Source of the DNA: Aselliscus stoliczkanus
Lineage: Eukaryota; Chordata; Mammalia; Chiroptera; Hipposideridae
Assembly: GCA_033961575.1 (NCBI GenBank)
Contig: CM066731.1
Coordinates: 60,169,501 to 60,233,500, forward strand
Length of the DNA stretch: 64,000 bases
Direction: 5' to 3'
Position 1 is the first letter of the stretch. Every line of letters starts with the position of its first letter. The notes under the pieces were generated by a model. The model ran no database searches. It was given only the letters and a program-made list of their open reading frames with translations, and had not been told where the DNA came from. Positions 21,949 through 34,315 of the stretch are shown here, piece by piece. The position numbers were made by a program, and so were the translations under genes.

Positions 21949-22099
21949 GAGTGGCTCAGTTGGTTAAGAGCTCGCTCAAGAGTGTTAGCTGAGCTCTAAG
22001 CAACAGCAGTTCGATGCCCAGCACGAGCTGAGCTGCCGCTGAGTTGTCAACAGGTGGCAGGATGGTTCAGCTAAAAAACAAACAAACAAACAAAAAACA
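21949..22099 (+). mobile_element. SINE of the second head type (GCTCAGTTGG)
   Basis: GGCCAGCCGAGTGGCTCAGTTGGTTAAGAGC head, TTCGATGCCC B-box-like, then GAGCTGAGCTGCCGCTGAG and CAACAGGTGGCAGGATGG, ending in a (CAAA)n tail. The head is close to tRNA-Ile-like sequence. The target duplication is ATGAATAATATTC (21936-21948) and ATGGATAATATTC (22100-22112). Confidence 0.92.
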
Positions 22100-22589
22100 A
22101 TGGATAATATTCTAGAAAAAACTGCATTATCAAAATACCCTCAAGAATAAACTAAAAAGCCTGTATAAACATTAAAAATGAATTTTCACCTGAGTTCCCC
22201 TAACAGATAAAATAAGCAAAACATGACGATATAACTAAATGCAAATGAGAAAAAAAGAAAATGGTTCGTAAACTAGATACTGAAGGGGGCTTCCTTAGCT
22301 TGACAAAGGGCATCGCGAGGCCCACTGTACACTCTGGGTGGTCTCGTCACGACAACTCTGCTGCCCAGGTTTGAACACGAAAAGTGACTACATGTGCAGT
22401 CAAGTCAGCATTCCATGGAATCCTGAATTCTGTCTAACACTGAGGAACACTGTCATGTCATTTTTTTCAAATGGAAATTCTAAATACCTCAAATTTTCTT
22501 CATTATTATTCTGCTATGGCAGTATCATCTGCGAATCAAATTTGCGTGAATTTTTCTTCAATCTACAACCCATCACATGGTACTAATTT

Positions 22590-24180
22590 CTACCAGTTTG
22601 CTCTCTATGAGAGAGCTCTTTAATTGATCCTAAAGCCGACTCTTATAAATTCCTAGAGGCTCTCACTCCACCCTCAATCCTCCCATGATGGAATTTGAGG
22701 AATTTATCCAAGATATTATTTTAATAACCTCAATTATATCCTCCTCCTCATTTTAACAGCTTTAAGGAACAAGTATTTGTAGTATGCTGCTATACGTCCA
22801 GACAGTTCTTTTATTTTTATTTAACAGAACAAACAGCATTTATCCTGGGGGCAGCAAGCATGGTTTTGCACAGTGGCAAGAAAACACAGTGTTCCCACAC
22901 TCTTCCAAAGAATGCCTAGCAGAGTACTTGATCTTCTTAGCACAATATCTAGAGAATCATCTACAACTGCTTACAGATTCTTATCCAGATTATAACTAAA
23001 TTCAGAACTCAGTTAATACGTGTTAGCCATATGATTTTTCCTTCAATAGATCACTGAAAACTATCTCACACTAGTTCAGTTTTTTGCTCGCTCACTATCT
23101 GCAGTTACGTTTTTTTCCTGGTTAAGTTCACAACCCAAAAGAGCTATATACACCTTGCTTTATACCATTTATGAAAATATGAAATGAGGTTAGTCCTAGC
23201 ACCAATTTCTGGGGACCCACAAAAAGCACTTTGTCCTCTAGAAAAGTGACAGTTCACAACCAACACTGACTTCCTGTTTCTAAGCCTATGTGACTCCATA
23301 AATAAACATTTCTCCTCCATCCTATAGTAACAGAAATTTTTTATTCCTTTCTGATGAGAACCTTCAAAGGTTTTATAAAGTTTACATAAATTATCTTCAC
23401 TGTTTCTCTCACCAACATGCTCTAATAATCTCCTAAAATAACTCCAGTTTACCAATTTTCTTCAGTAAAAACTAAATTTAATAGTTTTTCATTCCACACG
23501 CCTAAATATTAAAATACAGCAAGACTACCTAACACGTAATTTTCTGTGACTCCTCTACAAACTTTCTTATAATGGAACATATATTGACAACCTATCTTTA
23601 TATTAACATAATCAGTATAAAGGATAACAAGTTATACATTCTAGCCAACAACTCCGTAATTCTACCCATTAATTTTTTCAAAACTATTGAGTGAACCACT
23701 TTATCAACTGAATAATTTGTATTTGTTTGATAATTAAGCCAAGAATATTCCATTCTTTCAACAGTTCTGTCTGCTTCTAGTTTTAAACAAAATTTTGGGT
23801 GAAGAGTCCATCCCTATTTTTTCATCCCTAAGAATATAATTTACACATAAATATCAACCAGTTCCAAGGATTATTCATCTTTGCCTGGTCTTCTGGACTT
23901 CAGAGGGTTCATTTGGGTTCATTTTTAATTAATCTTTACGAGTAACTCTTTGACATGATTTGGCCCACTTAATTTTTAATTTATATTTTGCATATTAAAG
24001 TTTCTTAATTGGGCAGTGTTTGAATTTTTTTTCTAAAGAAAGCTATCTTCTATAATTATGGCTTTTTTAATTTTTCAAAAGGTCATGAGGAATTTCTACC
24101 AGGCATGTGATCCAATCAATCTTACACTTCATACTTTTTCCAGGATACTCAAAACAGTATTTTAAAATAAACACTAGTAT
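22590..24180. other. Old sequence, possibly an ancient LINE remnant
   Basis: Text such as 'ggttagtcctagcaccaatttctggggacccacaaaaagc' and 'gatgagaaccttcaaaggttttataaagtttac' recalls an ancient CR1/L3-class coding remnant seen in amniotes. The resemblance is from memory and weak. I see no open frame of interest. Confidence 0.25.
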
Positions 24181-24199
24181 TCAATTATGCTTGTCTATC

Positions 24200-24550
24200 C
24201 TTTAATTAACTTAATTAATGTTTATTAAGCATCTACTATAGTGCAGGCAAAGTACTTTGTATTTATAAGTAATTACTCTTCCTTTTTTTTTTGTTTTTTT
24301 TTTTGAAGGCAGTGTCACTGGCCCTCATATGTGGGACCAGATCCGGGGCCGCTGGCGTCCGAAGCCAGCGCTTAACCAATGAGCCACTCAGCCGGCCCAT
24401 CACTCTTCCTTTTTAAATGAGGAAGTTGAAGATCAAGAGATGTACAAAAAAACAAAAAAAATTGCCCAATGTCCCAAAGTTTGTATGTGGCAAGAGTCAA
24501 AATTGGAACCCAGGACTGACATTGAAAATTAGGCTCTTCCACCATGCACC
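24200..24550 (-). mobile_element. MIR element split by a SINE
   Basis: The left part 'ttaatgtttattaagcatctactatagtgcaggcaaagtac' and the right part 'ttttaaatgaggaagttgaagatc ... gcccaatgtcccaaagtttgtatgtggcaagagtcaaaattggaaccc' form one inverted MIR. It is interrupted by the SINE at 24288-24398, which is therefore younger. Confidence 0.8.
24288..24398 (-). mobile_element. Short tRNA-headed SINE
   Basis: Minus-strand short copy inserted in a MIR. The complement of the head (CCACTCAGCCGGCC) is at the right end and poly(T) at the left. The target duplication is ATTACTCTTCCTTTTT (24272-24287) and ATCACTCTTCCTTTTT (24399-24414), with 15 of 16 bases matching. Confidence 0.93.
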
Positions 24551-24687
24551 CTGATATAAAGCTAAATAAGACATGGTCCCTATATCCAGGAAGGTCACAG
24601 GCATGTGACAAAACAATCCTAATACAACATGTAAGTTCTATCAATTCTCCTAATGCCATTTTGTATTTAAAAAAAAAAAGCTTTTCT

Positions 24688-25112
24688 GGGGCCGGCTGGG
24701 TGGTGCACTGGTTAAGAGCTGGCCTGGGACACCAGCAGCCCCAGTTTGGATCCCACATATGAGGGCCAGTGACACTGCCCTCTACAGCTAACAACAGCTC
24801 CACCTGGAGCTGGGCTGCAAGCCCCGGCGACGGTGTAAGCTGCAGCCACTGCTGCAGTGGTCTGCCATAGGCTACAGTGAGTGGCCGGCAGCGGCCGCAG
24901 TGAGCGACCATCCAGAGGCCGGCAACTGATCTGCTTCATCTGGGAAGAGCGCAATGACAATACCAACATGGGCCAGTGAAGCAACGTCCTCCGCAACTAG
25001 ACTGAAGAATAAAAAGACAGCAACTTGTCTGTTCCCCTTCCCTGGTTCCCCAACGCTGTTCCCCTCCCCCAATTCCCCAATAAAATCTTAAAACAAAAAA
25101 AACAAAAAAAAC
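24688..25112 (+). mobile_element. Long T+ SINE, newer subtype
   Basis: Full-length: GGGGCCGGCTGGGTGGTGC head with AAGAGCTGG, ACAGCTAACAACAGCTCC junction, GCAGTGAGTGGCC-like middle and the tail CCCCAATAAAATCTTAAAAC. I find no clean target duplication, which is unusual among these copies; a flank deletion is possible. Confidence 0.88.
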
Positions 25113-25419
25113 CCCACCCTACATTTTGATGTTCTCAGATTTAATGATGGACTACTTCTGAAGGCTGCAAATTTTTCCTAATTTGAAGACATCAGTTGTT
25201 AGATTCAAAGTCTTAATGCAAACTAAAATTTTTACTTTAAAAATTTTTTAACAAATTAACTATAGCAATCTGGATTAAAGTCATATCATAGTGACAATCT
25301 ATTACCATTAAAGAAAACATGTTTAGGAAAACCAATCAACTTAGGTGTTTGAAGAAACCAAAACCATCCTGAAACACTGCATTTTGATAAGCCAACTTTT
25401 TCTTTAAAAAACTATTTTA

Positions 25420-25600
25420 ATCTGGTCTTTTTTAGCATAATGAATGGGAGAGACCTAAGAAATAAAAAATTTCAAAAATTAAAAAACTAAAGGTTTAGAG
25501 AGTTTGACCAAAGTCATAACTGCACTTACTGGCAGCACCTGACCAGAACCTGGTTGCCCTGTATACCAGTGCGGCCTCTTTCCACTGTGCTACACACTGT
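25420..25600 (-). mobile_element. MIR fragment, inverted
   Basis: 'gagtttgaccaaagtcataactgcacttactggcagcacctgaccagaacctgg' and 'ctctttccactgtgctacacac' follow the inverted MIR order. Confidence 0.65.
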
Positions 25601-28530
25601 CCACACCTTACAAAAATCAGCACCAACAATAACAGTGGCCAACCTTGGTATCTCCTTTATCTAAAATTCGAAGGTAATTATGGTTTGGCCTACACAACTG
25701 AGGTATACTAGATTATGTAACCTTATGCATTGTCCTCTGATTGATTCCTGTGTTTGTTTTAACTCCTCAATAAGAGCTTCAGATGTCTTATAAATAAACT
25801 GACCCTTATAAACTATTAAACACAGTAAATATAATTTAGCCATAGAACTACTTGAAAACCAGTTTCATTTTTAATCTCCTTAATTGCACACAATGCCTGC
25901 CAAGACCTTAGCTCTGGATTCCATCATGTTGCTGTAACCATCGAAAGAAAACCATTTCTCCGCTAAAAAAAGGAACTGCTCTCTTTATTTGCACAATCTA
26001 CCCTCTCCCAAGGGTATGACAAAGGTTTCAGTTGTAATTTCAAATCCATTACAGAGCATCCCAAATAATAGGAAAACACACGTCATTTTCATTTTTTCTT
26101 AGATTATCAGGGCATTGTTTTTTATAAAAACGATTTTAAAAGTTTTCAAATACCAAATCATAAATCTGATTTAATTTCATAACTATTTTCATATTTTGTT
26201 GGTATTGCTTTATTTAGTTTATCACAAAGGCTAGAAAAAACAAATTTCATATTCAATTACAAATCAATCAGAAGACGTGCCTTCTCACACAGATTCACCC
26301 AAGGCAGTTCTAGGAGGAAATTTAGAGATGACCTGTGCATTCTTCTCTTTTGTAGGTAGTGGTAAATATATTCCTCAAAAGACATGTCTTGTAAATATGT
26401 TGTCTAGCACAGAATAGCTGTAGTCTACAACACAATCATCTGAAATACATTTTTAAAATGTGACATAGCTCTAATCCAACAGTTCAGATACTGGGGATAC
26501 CTGGCCTCCATCTTTGATGAAATTTAACAGTATGTTTCTAAACGCCAATTACAAAAATCCCTTGAAAATGGTATCTACCAGAAAAATACTGCAATCTCTT
26601 AGAGAAATAATATTGAGTTTAATATTAATAATTAAAACATGCATCTGCTTAATGCTAAGGGGCTTTGAAAAACGTGTTTGTCTAACAGCAACCCTAAAAA
26701 ATAACTGAACTTTTTAAGCAAGTATGGGAAAGGACAATTTATTGTTCATCCAGAACAGATTTTGAAAAAGAAGTTAATGGTTTATTCTTCTCAGATATTT
26801 GAACAGTTGCAATATAACAAATTTATTGATGGGAAAAATTAGCCGATTCAAGCCTGCTGTAATTAAAGGTGTTTTGGCACAGATGCTGGACCTCAAATGT
26901 TTGCTTTGTCAGCTGTCTAATCCACACTGACATTGTGGTAATTAGCACACTGTCTATAATTTTTGAAATGCAAATTCAGCAAAATTCAGCTATTATATAT
27001 TGGGAAATGAATCCTGATCAAGCTATCAAATGTACTGTATCTCCATGACTATGTCAACCATGTGTGTAGCACATGCCCAGATCAGACATGCTCAGTATAA
27101 GAACATGCAAGAACGTTCAAAGAAGACAGGCGGTGTTGAACTACGCTAATAAAACACACAAACGTCACCTAAAGGGGGACACATTCTGACGCTTAAACAG
27201 AGAATCCGAGTCTCCAAGCGTACCTTTCTCACTAACACTTTCTAAGACATCCCTTCGTTTATCTGTTTTGACGTTTATTGAGTCTCTACTTTGTGTCAGA
27301 CACTATTCTAGGCACTGCGCACAGAGGAATGAATAAAATGAAAGAGGAGAAAACTACCCTCATGAAACTGATATTTGATGGAAGATGCAAACAGGTTTCC
27401 TGTCACATAGTAACTCCGAAGTACTGCCTGAAGCCACAGACTAAGAAAGCTTTCAAGGCCGTGTGCAAAATTCCACAGAAAAGTCATCAGCAGTATCGGC
27501 TTCAGACGTGATAAACAGTGAAGGGGGGAGGGGGAGGCTAAGATTTGTCATCTCCATCCGAAGGAATAGTTTTTCATCCTTCCGTCCTATTCCTATTATC
27601 ACATAAAAGTTAATCTAATAATATAAAGTTTTTCAAAGTGTGCTGTAATTCTGAATGAGAATGGTCATCTCCACTTCAGAAGCAAAGGAATTCTAGACTT
27701 AAATGATACTATTTCTACCCAAGAGCTCAATGTTTTCACACTTCTCTGACTAAACATACAGTTACAATATTCATTTTTACCTGCCGTCTTAGAATTTAGA
27801 AAACCTATGGGAGAGATTATTTTATAGCCCTTTTCTCTCTTTAAAAGCTGATCTTTTTTCCTCCCAATAAATGTTCCTGTAGCAAGCAAAAACAAAAACA
27901 TGAAACCAAAGATTCTTACAGCAGCACAGGAACAGTAACACTGCCCTAATAGTTGTACTACTAAAAAACAAAAGAAACTCTAACAAAAGCTATGCTCCAA
28001 AGATTTAAAATGGGAAAAGGGGAAGAAGAAAGGCTAGAAAATTTCATGTACGACATATTTCAATAGTCAAGGCATGTTTAATAATTGTAAGTAAATAGCT
28101 CCGTTGCTAAGTAGTTCACAATTTCCTGCTGAACAACCCTTTAATACCAGCCAAAGTCCCTAAAAGCACGTTGGCTTCTCTATTAGTTGACTATTAAGAA
28201 AACTGATATGAAAACCAACAGCATAGAAGAAATAACTTTACCTCACGTTTCTATAATGCCTTGCCAGTTTTTGAGGTATTTCACATTCATTACTTCAATT
28301 TATTATTTTTTTACTCCTCAATTAGTTGATATTCAGTGTTATTTTATATTAGTTTCAGGTGTCATTACTTCATTTAACTATCAAATATTTGATGGCATGA
28401 CTAAAAAGGTTTAGTTATTTCCACAAAACAGGAAACATCATTAAATCTGGATTAGAGTCATATTTTCTTTGCCCTCTCCCTATACTTTACTGTTTCATAA
28501 TCTGTTTTCTTTTGGAATTATTATATATGC
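25601..28530. other. SINE-free interval
   Basis: Nearly 3 kb with no recognised SINE or recent LINE insertion and only a small L1-end-like piece near 28330-28360 (ATTAGTTTCAGGTGTC). The part 26840-27000 has homeobox-type cores (CTGTAATTAAAGG, GTGGTAATTAGCAC) and many AT-rich motifs, the kind of text seen in conserved enhancers. No coding frame is convincing. Confidence 0.35.
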
Positions 28531-28543
28531 TTTACCTAATATA

Positions 28544-28624
28544 TTGGGTTGTCGGAAAAGTCATGACGCCTGTTTGCAAAGAAAAACCTAGAAAAAATAT
28601 GTCATGACTTTTCCGACAACCTAA
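28544..28624. mobile_element. Palindromic mariner-like MITE (81 bp)
   Basis: Terminal inverted repeats of 24 bp match at 23 positions, with outer ends TTGGGTTGTCGGAAAAGTCA and TTAGGTTGTCGGAAAAGTCA. A TA target duplication flanks it (28542-28543 and 28625-28626). The size and architecture recall MADE1-type mariner derivatives, which fold into a hairpin. No transposase is encoded. Confidence 0.9.
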
Positions 28625-28904
28625 TAGTTCTTCTTTGTTTCCCCTAAGACCCACACATGAAGGTAGTTTAATAAATGCTTGCTTGATGAGTCCCCTGTGC
28701 TTAAAATATACTTCCCCCACATTATTTTGGCTATTAAATTCTATATCGTTCAAAATTTATTTTAAATGTCCCTTCTGCCGGGGTCCAAGATCAACACACA
28801 AAAAACAGTTGTGTTTCTTTACACCAGCAATGAACAATCCAAAAAGGAAATTAAGAAAATTATTCCATTTACAATGGCATCCTAAAGAAAATACCAAGAA
28901 TAAT

Positions 28905-29329
28905 TTTTTTTTTTAAAGATTTTATTGGGGAATTGGGGGAGGGGAACAGTGTTGGGGAATCGGGGAAGGGGAACAGACAAGTTGCTGTCCTTTTGTTCTT
29001 CAGTCTAGTTGTGGAGGATGTTGCTTCACTGGCCCATGTTGGTATCATCATTGTGCTCTTCTTGGGTAAGGCAGATCAGTCGCCGGCCATTGGATGGCCA
29101 CTCACGGCAGCTCACGAAAGTGGATGCCAGCTGCCGGACAGCCCCACTGCCGCCTACGCCTTTGCCGGCTACTCAAGGCAGCCCAGCTCCAGGATGACCT
29201 GTTGTTCACCATCTTAGCTGTAGAGGGCACAGCATCACTGGCCCTCATGTGGGATCTGAACCGGGCCCTGCTGCTCAGAGCTGGCGTCCCAAGCCAACTC
29301 CTAATCTATGAGCCACTAGGCTGGCCCCC
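28905..29329 (-). mobile_element. Long T+ SINE, older subtype, inside L1
   Basis: Minus-strand full-length copy. On the plus strand it runs from AAAGATTTTATTGGGGAATTGG to CCACTAGGCTGGCC. The target-duplication-like flanks are ACCAAGAATAATTT and CCTAGGAATAAATTT. The L1 reading frame text continues on the other side, showing insertion into an existing L1. Confidence 0.9.
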
Positions 29330-30537
29330 TAGGAATAAATTTAACTAACAAGGTAGAAGACTACTTGTACACTGAAAACTACAAACACTGCTAGAAGAAA
29401 ATTTTAAAAACTTACATAAATGGAAAACATCCCATGTTCATGGACTGGAGATTTAATAATGTTAAAATGGCAGTATTAGCCAATTTGATTCCATCAAAAT
29501 TCCAATAGCCTTTTTTTGCCATTAGAGAACCAATCCTCAAATTCATATGAAATTCCAAAGGGTCCCCAAGGGCCAAATAATACCAAACAACAACATAGTG
29601 GAAAAAACTCACATTTCTCAATTTCTAAAGAAAGAATGGTCTACTCAATAAATAGTACTAGACAATTGAATTTCCATGTGCAAAAGAATCAAGTTTGCTC
29701 GTTCACACCATACAAAAATTAACTCAAAATGGATGGACAACTTAAATATAAGAACTAACACTATAAAACTCTGAGTAGAAAACATAGTGTTATTAAATCT
29801 TCATGACCTTGAATTTGGCAGCAAGAGCAAAAGCAACAAAAATGGATAAATTGGACTTCATCAAAATATAACACGTTTGTTCATCAAAGGATATTATAAG
29901 GAAAATGAAGACAACCAACATAATTGGAGAAAAATATTTGCAAATCATACATTTGATAAGGGTCTAGTATCCAGAATATATAAAGAACTACTACAACTCA
30001 ACAACAAAAAGACAAACAACCCAATTTAAAAAATGAGCAAAGGACTTGAACAGACATTTCTTCAAAGAAGCTATACAAATGGCCAACAAGCACAAGAACA
30101 GATGTTCAATATCACTGGTCATTAGGGAAATTCAAATGAAAACCACAATGAGGTACCATACCACACCCACTAGATGGCTGTAATTTTAAAAAAAAAAAAA
30201 AGGATAATAAGTGTTATTAAAGGGCGAGACGATGTTGAGAAAATGTCATTATTGCTAGTAGGAAAGCAAAATGGTGCAGCGCTGTGAAAAACAGTTTGGC
30301 AATTCCTCAAAAAGTTAAACAAAGAATTACCATATGACCTAGCAATTCCACTCCCAGGTATATACCCAAAAGTAAAAGTAGGTACTCAAACAAATACATG
30401 TATATGTTCTAAACAGCACTATCCAAAATAAACAAAAGGTGAAAACAGGCCAAATGTCCAACACTGAAAGAACGGGTGAGCAAATTGTGGTGTATTCATA
30501 CAATATAATGTTATTCAGCTATAAAAAGGAATATAGT

Positions 30538-30691
30538 GGGCAGGCAGAGTGGCTCCGTTGGTAAAGAGCTCGCTCAAGAGTGTGAGCTGAGCTCTGAGCA
30601 ACAGCAGTTCGATGCCCAGCCCGAGCTGAGCTGCCACTGAGCTGCCGACAGGTGGCAGGATGGCTTAGCTTAAAAAAAAAAAAAAAAAAAA
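30538..30691 (+). mobile_element. SINE of the second head type, inside L1
   Basis: GGCAGGCAGAGTGGCTCCGTTGG head, GTTCGATGCCCAGCCCGAGC and a poly(A) of more than 20 bases. The exact 15-bp target duplication AAAAAGGAATATAGT is at 30523-30537 and 30692-30706. The long pure A-tail suggests a relatively young insertion. Confidence 0.93.
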
Positions 30692-30989
30692 AAAAAGGAA
30701 TATAGTACTGAAATATGCTACAGCATGGAAGAACCTTGAAAACACTGTGCGAAGTATAAGAAACTAAACACAAAGGTCATATATTGTATGATTCCTTTGA
30801 TACTGAAATATCCAGAATGGGTAAGTTTATAGAGAACACAGACTGGTGTTTGCAAGGGCGGTGGGTATGGGGAAATGGGGAGCAACTGTTTAACGGATAC
30901 GGGGTTTTCTTTCAGGATGACAAAAACGTTTTGGAACTAGATAGAGGTGATGGTTGTACAACATTGTTAATGTACTAAATAAATCTTTT

Positions 30990-31843
30990 TCTTCTAATCA
31001 ACATTGTGCTTATCCTTCTATATTTTATCTGTATTTCAAACACGGAAACCCCCGTCCCCCATCCTAAAACTTTATTTTGTGTGTGAATCATGTCATCTTG
31101 CCGAATTCTGTAGTCCCCCTCTCTCCCAGTTCCATCCTTGTTATGGCCCGTCCTCTTCCTAGACTAAACTTTATTTTACTGGAATACATTTTGCTGGAAT
31201 CCTTTAGGAAAGAAAAATGGGCACAAAAACTTTAGGTAAGTATATTGAAGTTTTCCCTCCTCTGAATTAACTGTCACAAATGCACTTCATTTATTTTTTA
31301 TTTGTAGTATATCAGCATCCTACACTAAAAAAATCTACCTGATACAATCAAGCAAATTTTAGTGCTTTTTAGTGTTTCCACAATAAAATCAATATCAATG
31401 GGTAAATCATAGAACCTAAAGTAAAAGAGTAGTAAATGGCTAAGGAAATAAGGAATTTTGAGTTGTCTCTTTATTTTTTAGGTAAGTTAACTATCTGAGA
31501 ATTTAGCATGTATTTTTCTAGTACATTTCAATGAAAATTCACTATTTATACCTTCCTATCACCTTTAAGTTATTGAAATCCCAAGACAAAACAACACATA
31601 AATGTTGCCCTACAAGTCTTAACTATGAATTTAATTAGCAGTACAAACAGAACCCTTATATTTAAAGGGTAGTTAATTACAGAACATGAGACTTTAAAAG
31701 AGGTCACTGCAAGATTTTATGTTCATCCCACCAAGAGGGTGTCTTGCAACACAGCTGTTTAAAAGCGATGGTTAACACAAAACCATTCATTTCCCACATG
31801 ATCAGAGGAGTGAAATATCTCTGCTATTAAAAATGTTATTTTT
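30990..31843. other. No gene seen
   Basis: AT-rich sequence between an L1 end and a SINE. No repeat or coding frame is recognised. Confidence 0.45.
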
Positions 31844-31858
31844 AAAATACTGATTCTA

Positions 31859-31977
31859 GGGGCCAGCCGAGTGGCGCGGTGGTTAAGCACTGGCTTGGGA
31901 AGCCAGCGGCCCCGGTTCGGGTCCCACATATGAGGGCCAGTGACACTGCCCTCAAAAAACATAAAAATAAAATAAAT
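31859..31977 (+). mobile_element. Short tRNA-headed SINE
   Basis: GGGCCAGCCGAGTGGCGCGG head, intact A- and B-box-like motifs (GGTTCGGGTCCC) and a tail that moves into AAATAAAAT. The target duplication is AAAATACTGATTCTA (31844-31858) and AAAATACTAATTCTA (31978-31992). Confidence 0.93.
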
Positions 31978-31992
31978 AAAATACTAATTCTA

Positions 31993-33095
31993 ATGTGGCT
32001 TTTGGCCAAACATATCGCTTATATAGCAAAAATTACCTTTTTAAAGAAAGGCCAAATCTAAAAAAATTGTAAAAGACAAAATTAAAATTCTATGCCCAAA
32101 GACACCCTTGCTAATAACTTTGCATTGTTAAATAAAACAACCTTGATCCTAATCTCTTACCAGTGTTTAACAATCACTTCTTCATAATAAAACTATGTCT
32201 CTACAGAGCAAGCATTTACAATGAAAGCATTAGCTATATGAAAATGATGGAATAAAAAACCAAATTATGTTTATAAAATTATAATTCATTTTAGATGTGT
32301 GTGTATATAAATTCTAGCTTTCTAATGAGGAAAAGTGAGGACCTTTTTACATATATTATCTGTCACTGATTCAAAAAGGATATGCTGTTGTCTTCAGCTT
32401 TCCCTGAAAATCCACTTTTACACACCTTAAACCAACCTAATTCCATTAATACAAAAATCCGAAATAATCCAATTATATGTAAATACATTTCTAAATGTCC
32501 ACCATTTGCAAATGGAATGCCAACACTAAAGAAATGCAACACTTTATCTAACTGGACTAAACATTTGAAGTCTGCTCAGAGGAATTCTAACAGTGAAGTA
32601 CGGGTTAACTGTAATCAGAAACCAAGCCCTCCTTAGGAAAGATCAAGAGGAAATGGTAACTTTTGGAAAATCCCAAATATTTTAAACACAGGAACATATC
32701 CAGTTTTGACAAGCTATATGGCCATGGCATAAATGCTTCCATCTTCAGTAGCTATTAAAACAAGCAGTCCTTTACAAGTTTGACAGAGAACAGAATTCAT
32801 TTCCCCTATACAGCTGCATTGTTTCAAAGTCCCTTAAACACAAGTGTGACAGACAAGGTTGATTTTTTTGGAGCATAGATATTTACTGTATTGTCCTAAA
32901 GGACCTCATTTAAAAATAAACAAGTGTGTATGAGGGGGTGCGCAGAGGGCATGAAGGGAGGAAGGACCAAGTCAAAAAGGAGAACAAGAAAATAGGATAA
33001 TGAAAATGAAACCTCTACACTAATGCACACAGGCATATTTATAAGCTCTTTTTTTAAAGCTTTTTGGGGGATATAGTAATAAAATCAACAATCAG
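31993..33095. other. No gene seen
   Basis: AT-rich sequence. The open frame at 32382-32636 (plus) has no motif, no splice context and a biased composition. I see nothing to annotate. Confidence 0.45.
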
Positions 33096-33099
33096 AACA

Positions 33100-34165
33100 A
33101 TCTGTCAAAGAAAAATTGATAAACGAAAGGACAAACCACACCCTGGGAGAAAGTATTTACAAATGAACATATGTGATAAAAGGCTTCTTATCAGAATATA
33201 TAAAGAACTCTTGGGCCGGCCAAGTGGCACGGTGGTTAAGTGCTGGCTTGGGAAGCCAGCGGCCCCGGTTCGGGTCTCACATATGAGGGCCAGTGACACT
33301 GCCCTCAAAACAAAACAAAACAAAACAAAACTCTCAAAAGTCAATACTAAGAAAACAAACTAATATTTTATATCAGGCAAAAGATTTTAACAGGCTCTTT
33401 ACCAAAGAGTATACACAAATGGTAAATAAGCTTCACGAAAGCAGACTCAACATCATTAATCACCAGGAAAATGAAAACCCAAGCCACAACTAGATACATC
33501 ACTACACCCCCATTAGAAGGATAAGAAGAAAAAACCTGACAACACCAAGGGCCGACGAGGACACACAGGCAACTGGAATTCTCGTACATTGCTAGTGGGG
33601 ATGCAAAATGGTACCCACTTTGGAAAATTATTGGGAAATTCCTTAAAGTTTAACCAACTAAATTTACATGCAAACAAGTTTAACCTTACCTCATAACCTA
33701 GCAAGCTCACTCCTGGATATTTATCTATGAGAAATGAAGGTTTATGTGCATACAATCTGTAGGCAAAAGTTTATAGCAATTATTCAAAACTGCCAGAACC
33801 TGGAAACAAGCCAAAGGTCCTTTAACTGGTGAATGGTTACATAAACTGTGGTACAACCACACTAGGGAATATTATCAGCAATAAAAAGGAATGAAATGTT
33901 GATAAATCAGCCACCCTCACAAAGCTGTACAATTCCATTTATATGACATTCTAGAAAAAGCAGAACTACAGAAACGTATCAGTGCTTGTGAGGGACTAAG
34001 GGTGATGGCTGGGGTCGGATAAACTGAAGCACAGTAAAATTTGGGGAAAATTTGGGAACAGTAAAATACACAGAACTGTTCTGTATATAGTGGTTACATG
34101 ACTATATTTGTCTGTATACATTTGATTGTATATATTTGCCAAAACACACGCAGAACGGTGCATTA
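33100..34165 (+). mobile_element. L1 3' segment, degenerate
   Basis: Sense remnant: 'gacaaaccacaccctgggagaaagtatttac', 'aggcttcttatcagaatatataaagaac', 'aaggtcctttaactggtgaatgg' and 'cagtaaaatacacagaactgttctg'. It is split by the SINE at 33212-33326. Two SINEs then follow directly after the L1 end. Confidence 0.88.
33212..33326 (+). mobile_element. Short tRNA-headed SINE inside L1
   Basis: GGGCCGGCCAAGTGGCACGG head, B-box-like GGTTCGGGTCTC and a (CAAAA)n tail. It interrupts the L1 text between 'aaagaactc' and 'aaaactctc', which are the apparent target duplication. Confidence 0.92.
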
Positions 34166-34180
34166 AAAAAATGTATTGCG

Positions 34181-34304
34181 GGGGCCGGCTGAATGGCATG
34201 GTGGTTAAGTGCTGGCTTGGGAAGCCAGCGGCCCCGGTTCAGGTCCCACATATGAGGGCCAGTGACACTGCCCTCAAAAAATAAATAAATAAATAAATAA
34301 TAAC
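34181..34304 (+). mobile_element. Short tRNA-headed SINE, first of a stacked pair
   Basis: GGGGCCGGCTGAATGGCATGG head and a (TAAA)n tail. The flanks are AAATGTATTGCG (34169-34180) and AAATGGATTGCG (34305-34316). The right copy is also the left flank of the next SINE. Confidence 0.92.
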
Positions 34305-34315
34305 AAATGGATTGC

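Larger units (their letters stand above)
28775..30985 (+). mobile_element. L1 3' segment (ORF2 end and 3' UTR), split by two SINEs
   Basis: A sense L1 remnant running from late ORF2 ('ttctttacaccagcaatgaacaatcc', 'gaataaatttaactaacaaggtagaag') through 'ggtctagtatccagaatatataaagaac', 'attcaaatgaaaaccacaatgaggtaccat' and 'ctagcaattccactcccaggtatatacc' to a 3' UTR ending near 'gtacaacattgttaatgtactaaat'. It is broken by stops and frameshifts and by SINEs at 28905-29329 and 30538-30691, so it is not active. Confidence 0.9.

Noticed and set aside
21940..22099. A tRNA gene because the head has A- and B-box-like motifs and TTCGATGCCC
   Set aside because: The unit is repeated many times with A-tails and target duplications, so it is a SINE head; there is no intact cloverleaf with a terminator.
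24372..24911. A 179-codon minus-strand open frame
   Set aside because: It is antisense through a long SINE and a SINE poly(A) region; the translated text repeats in all other long-SINE copies.
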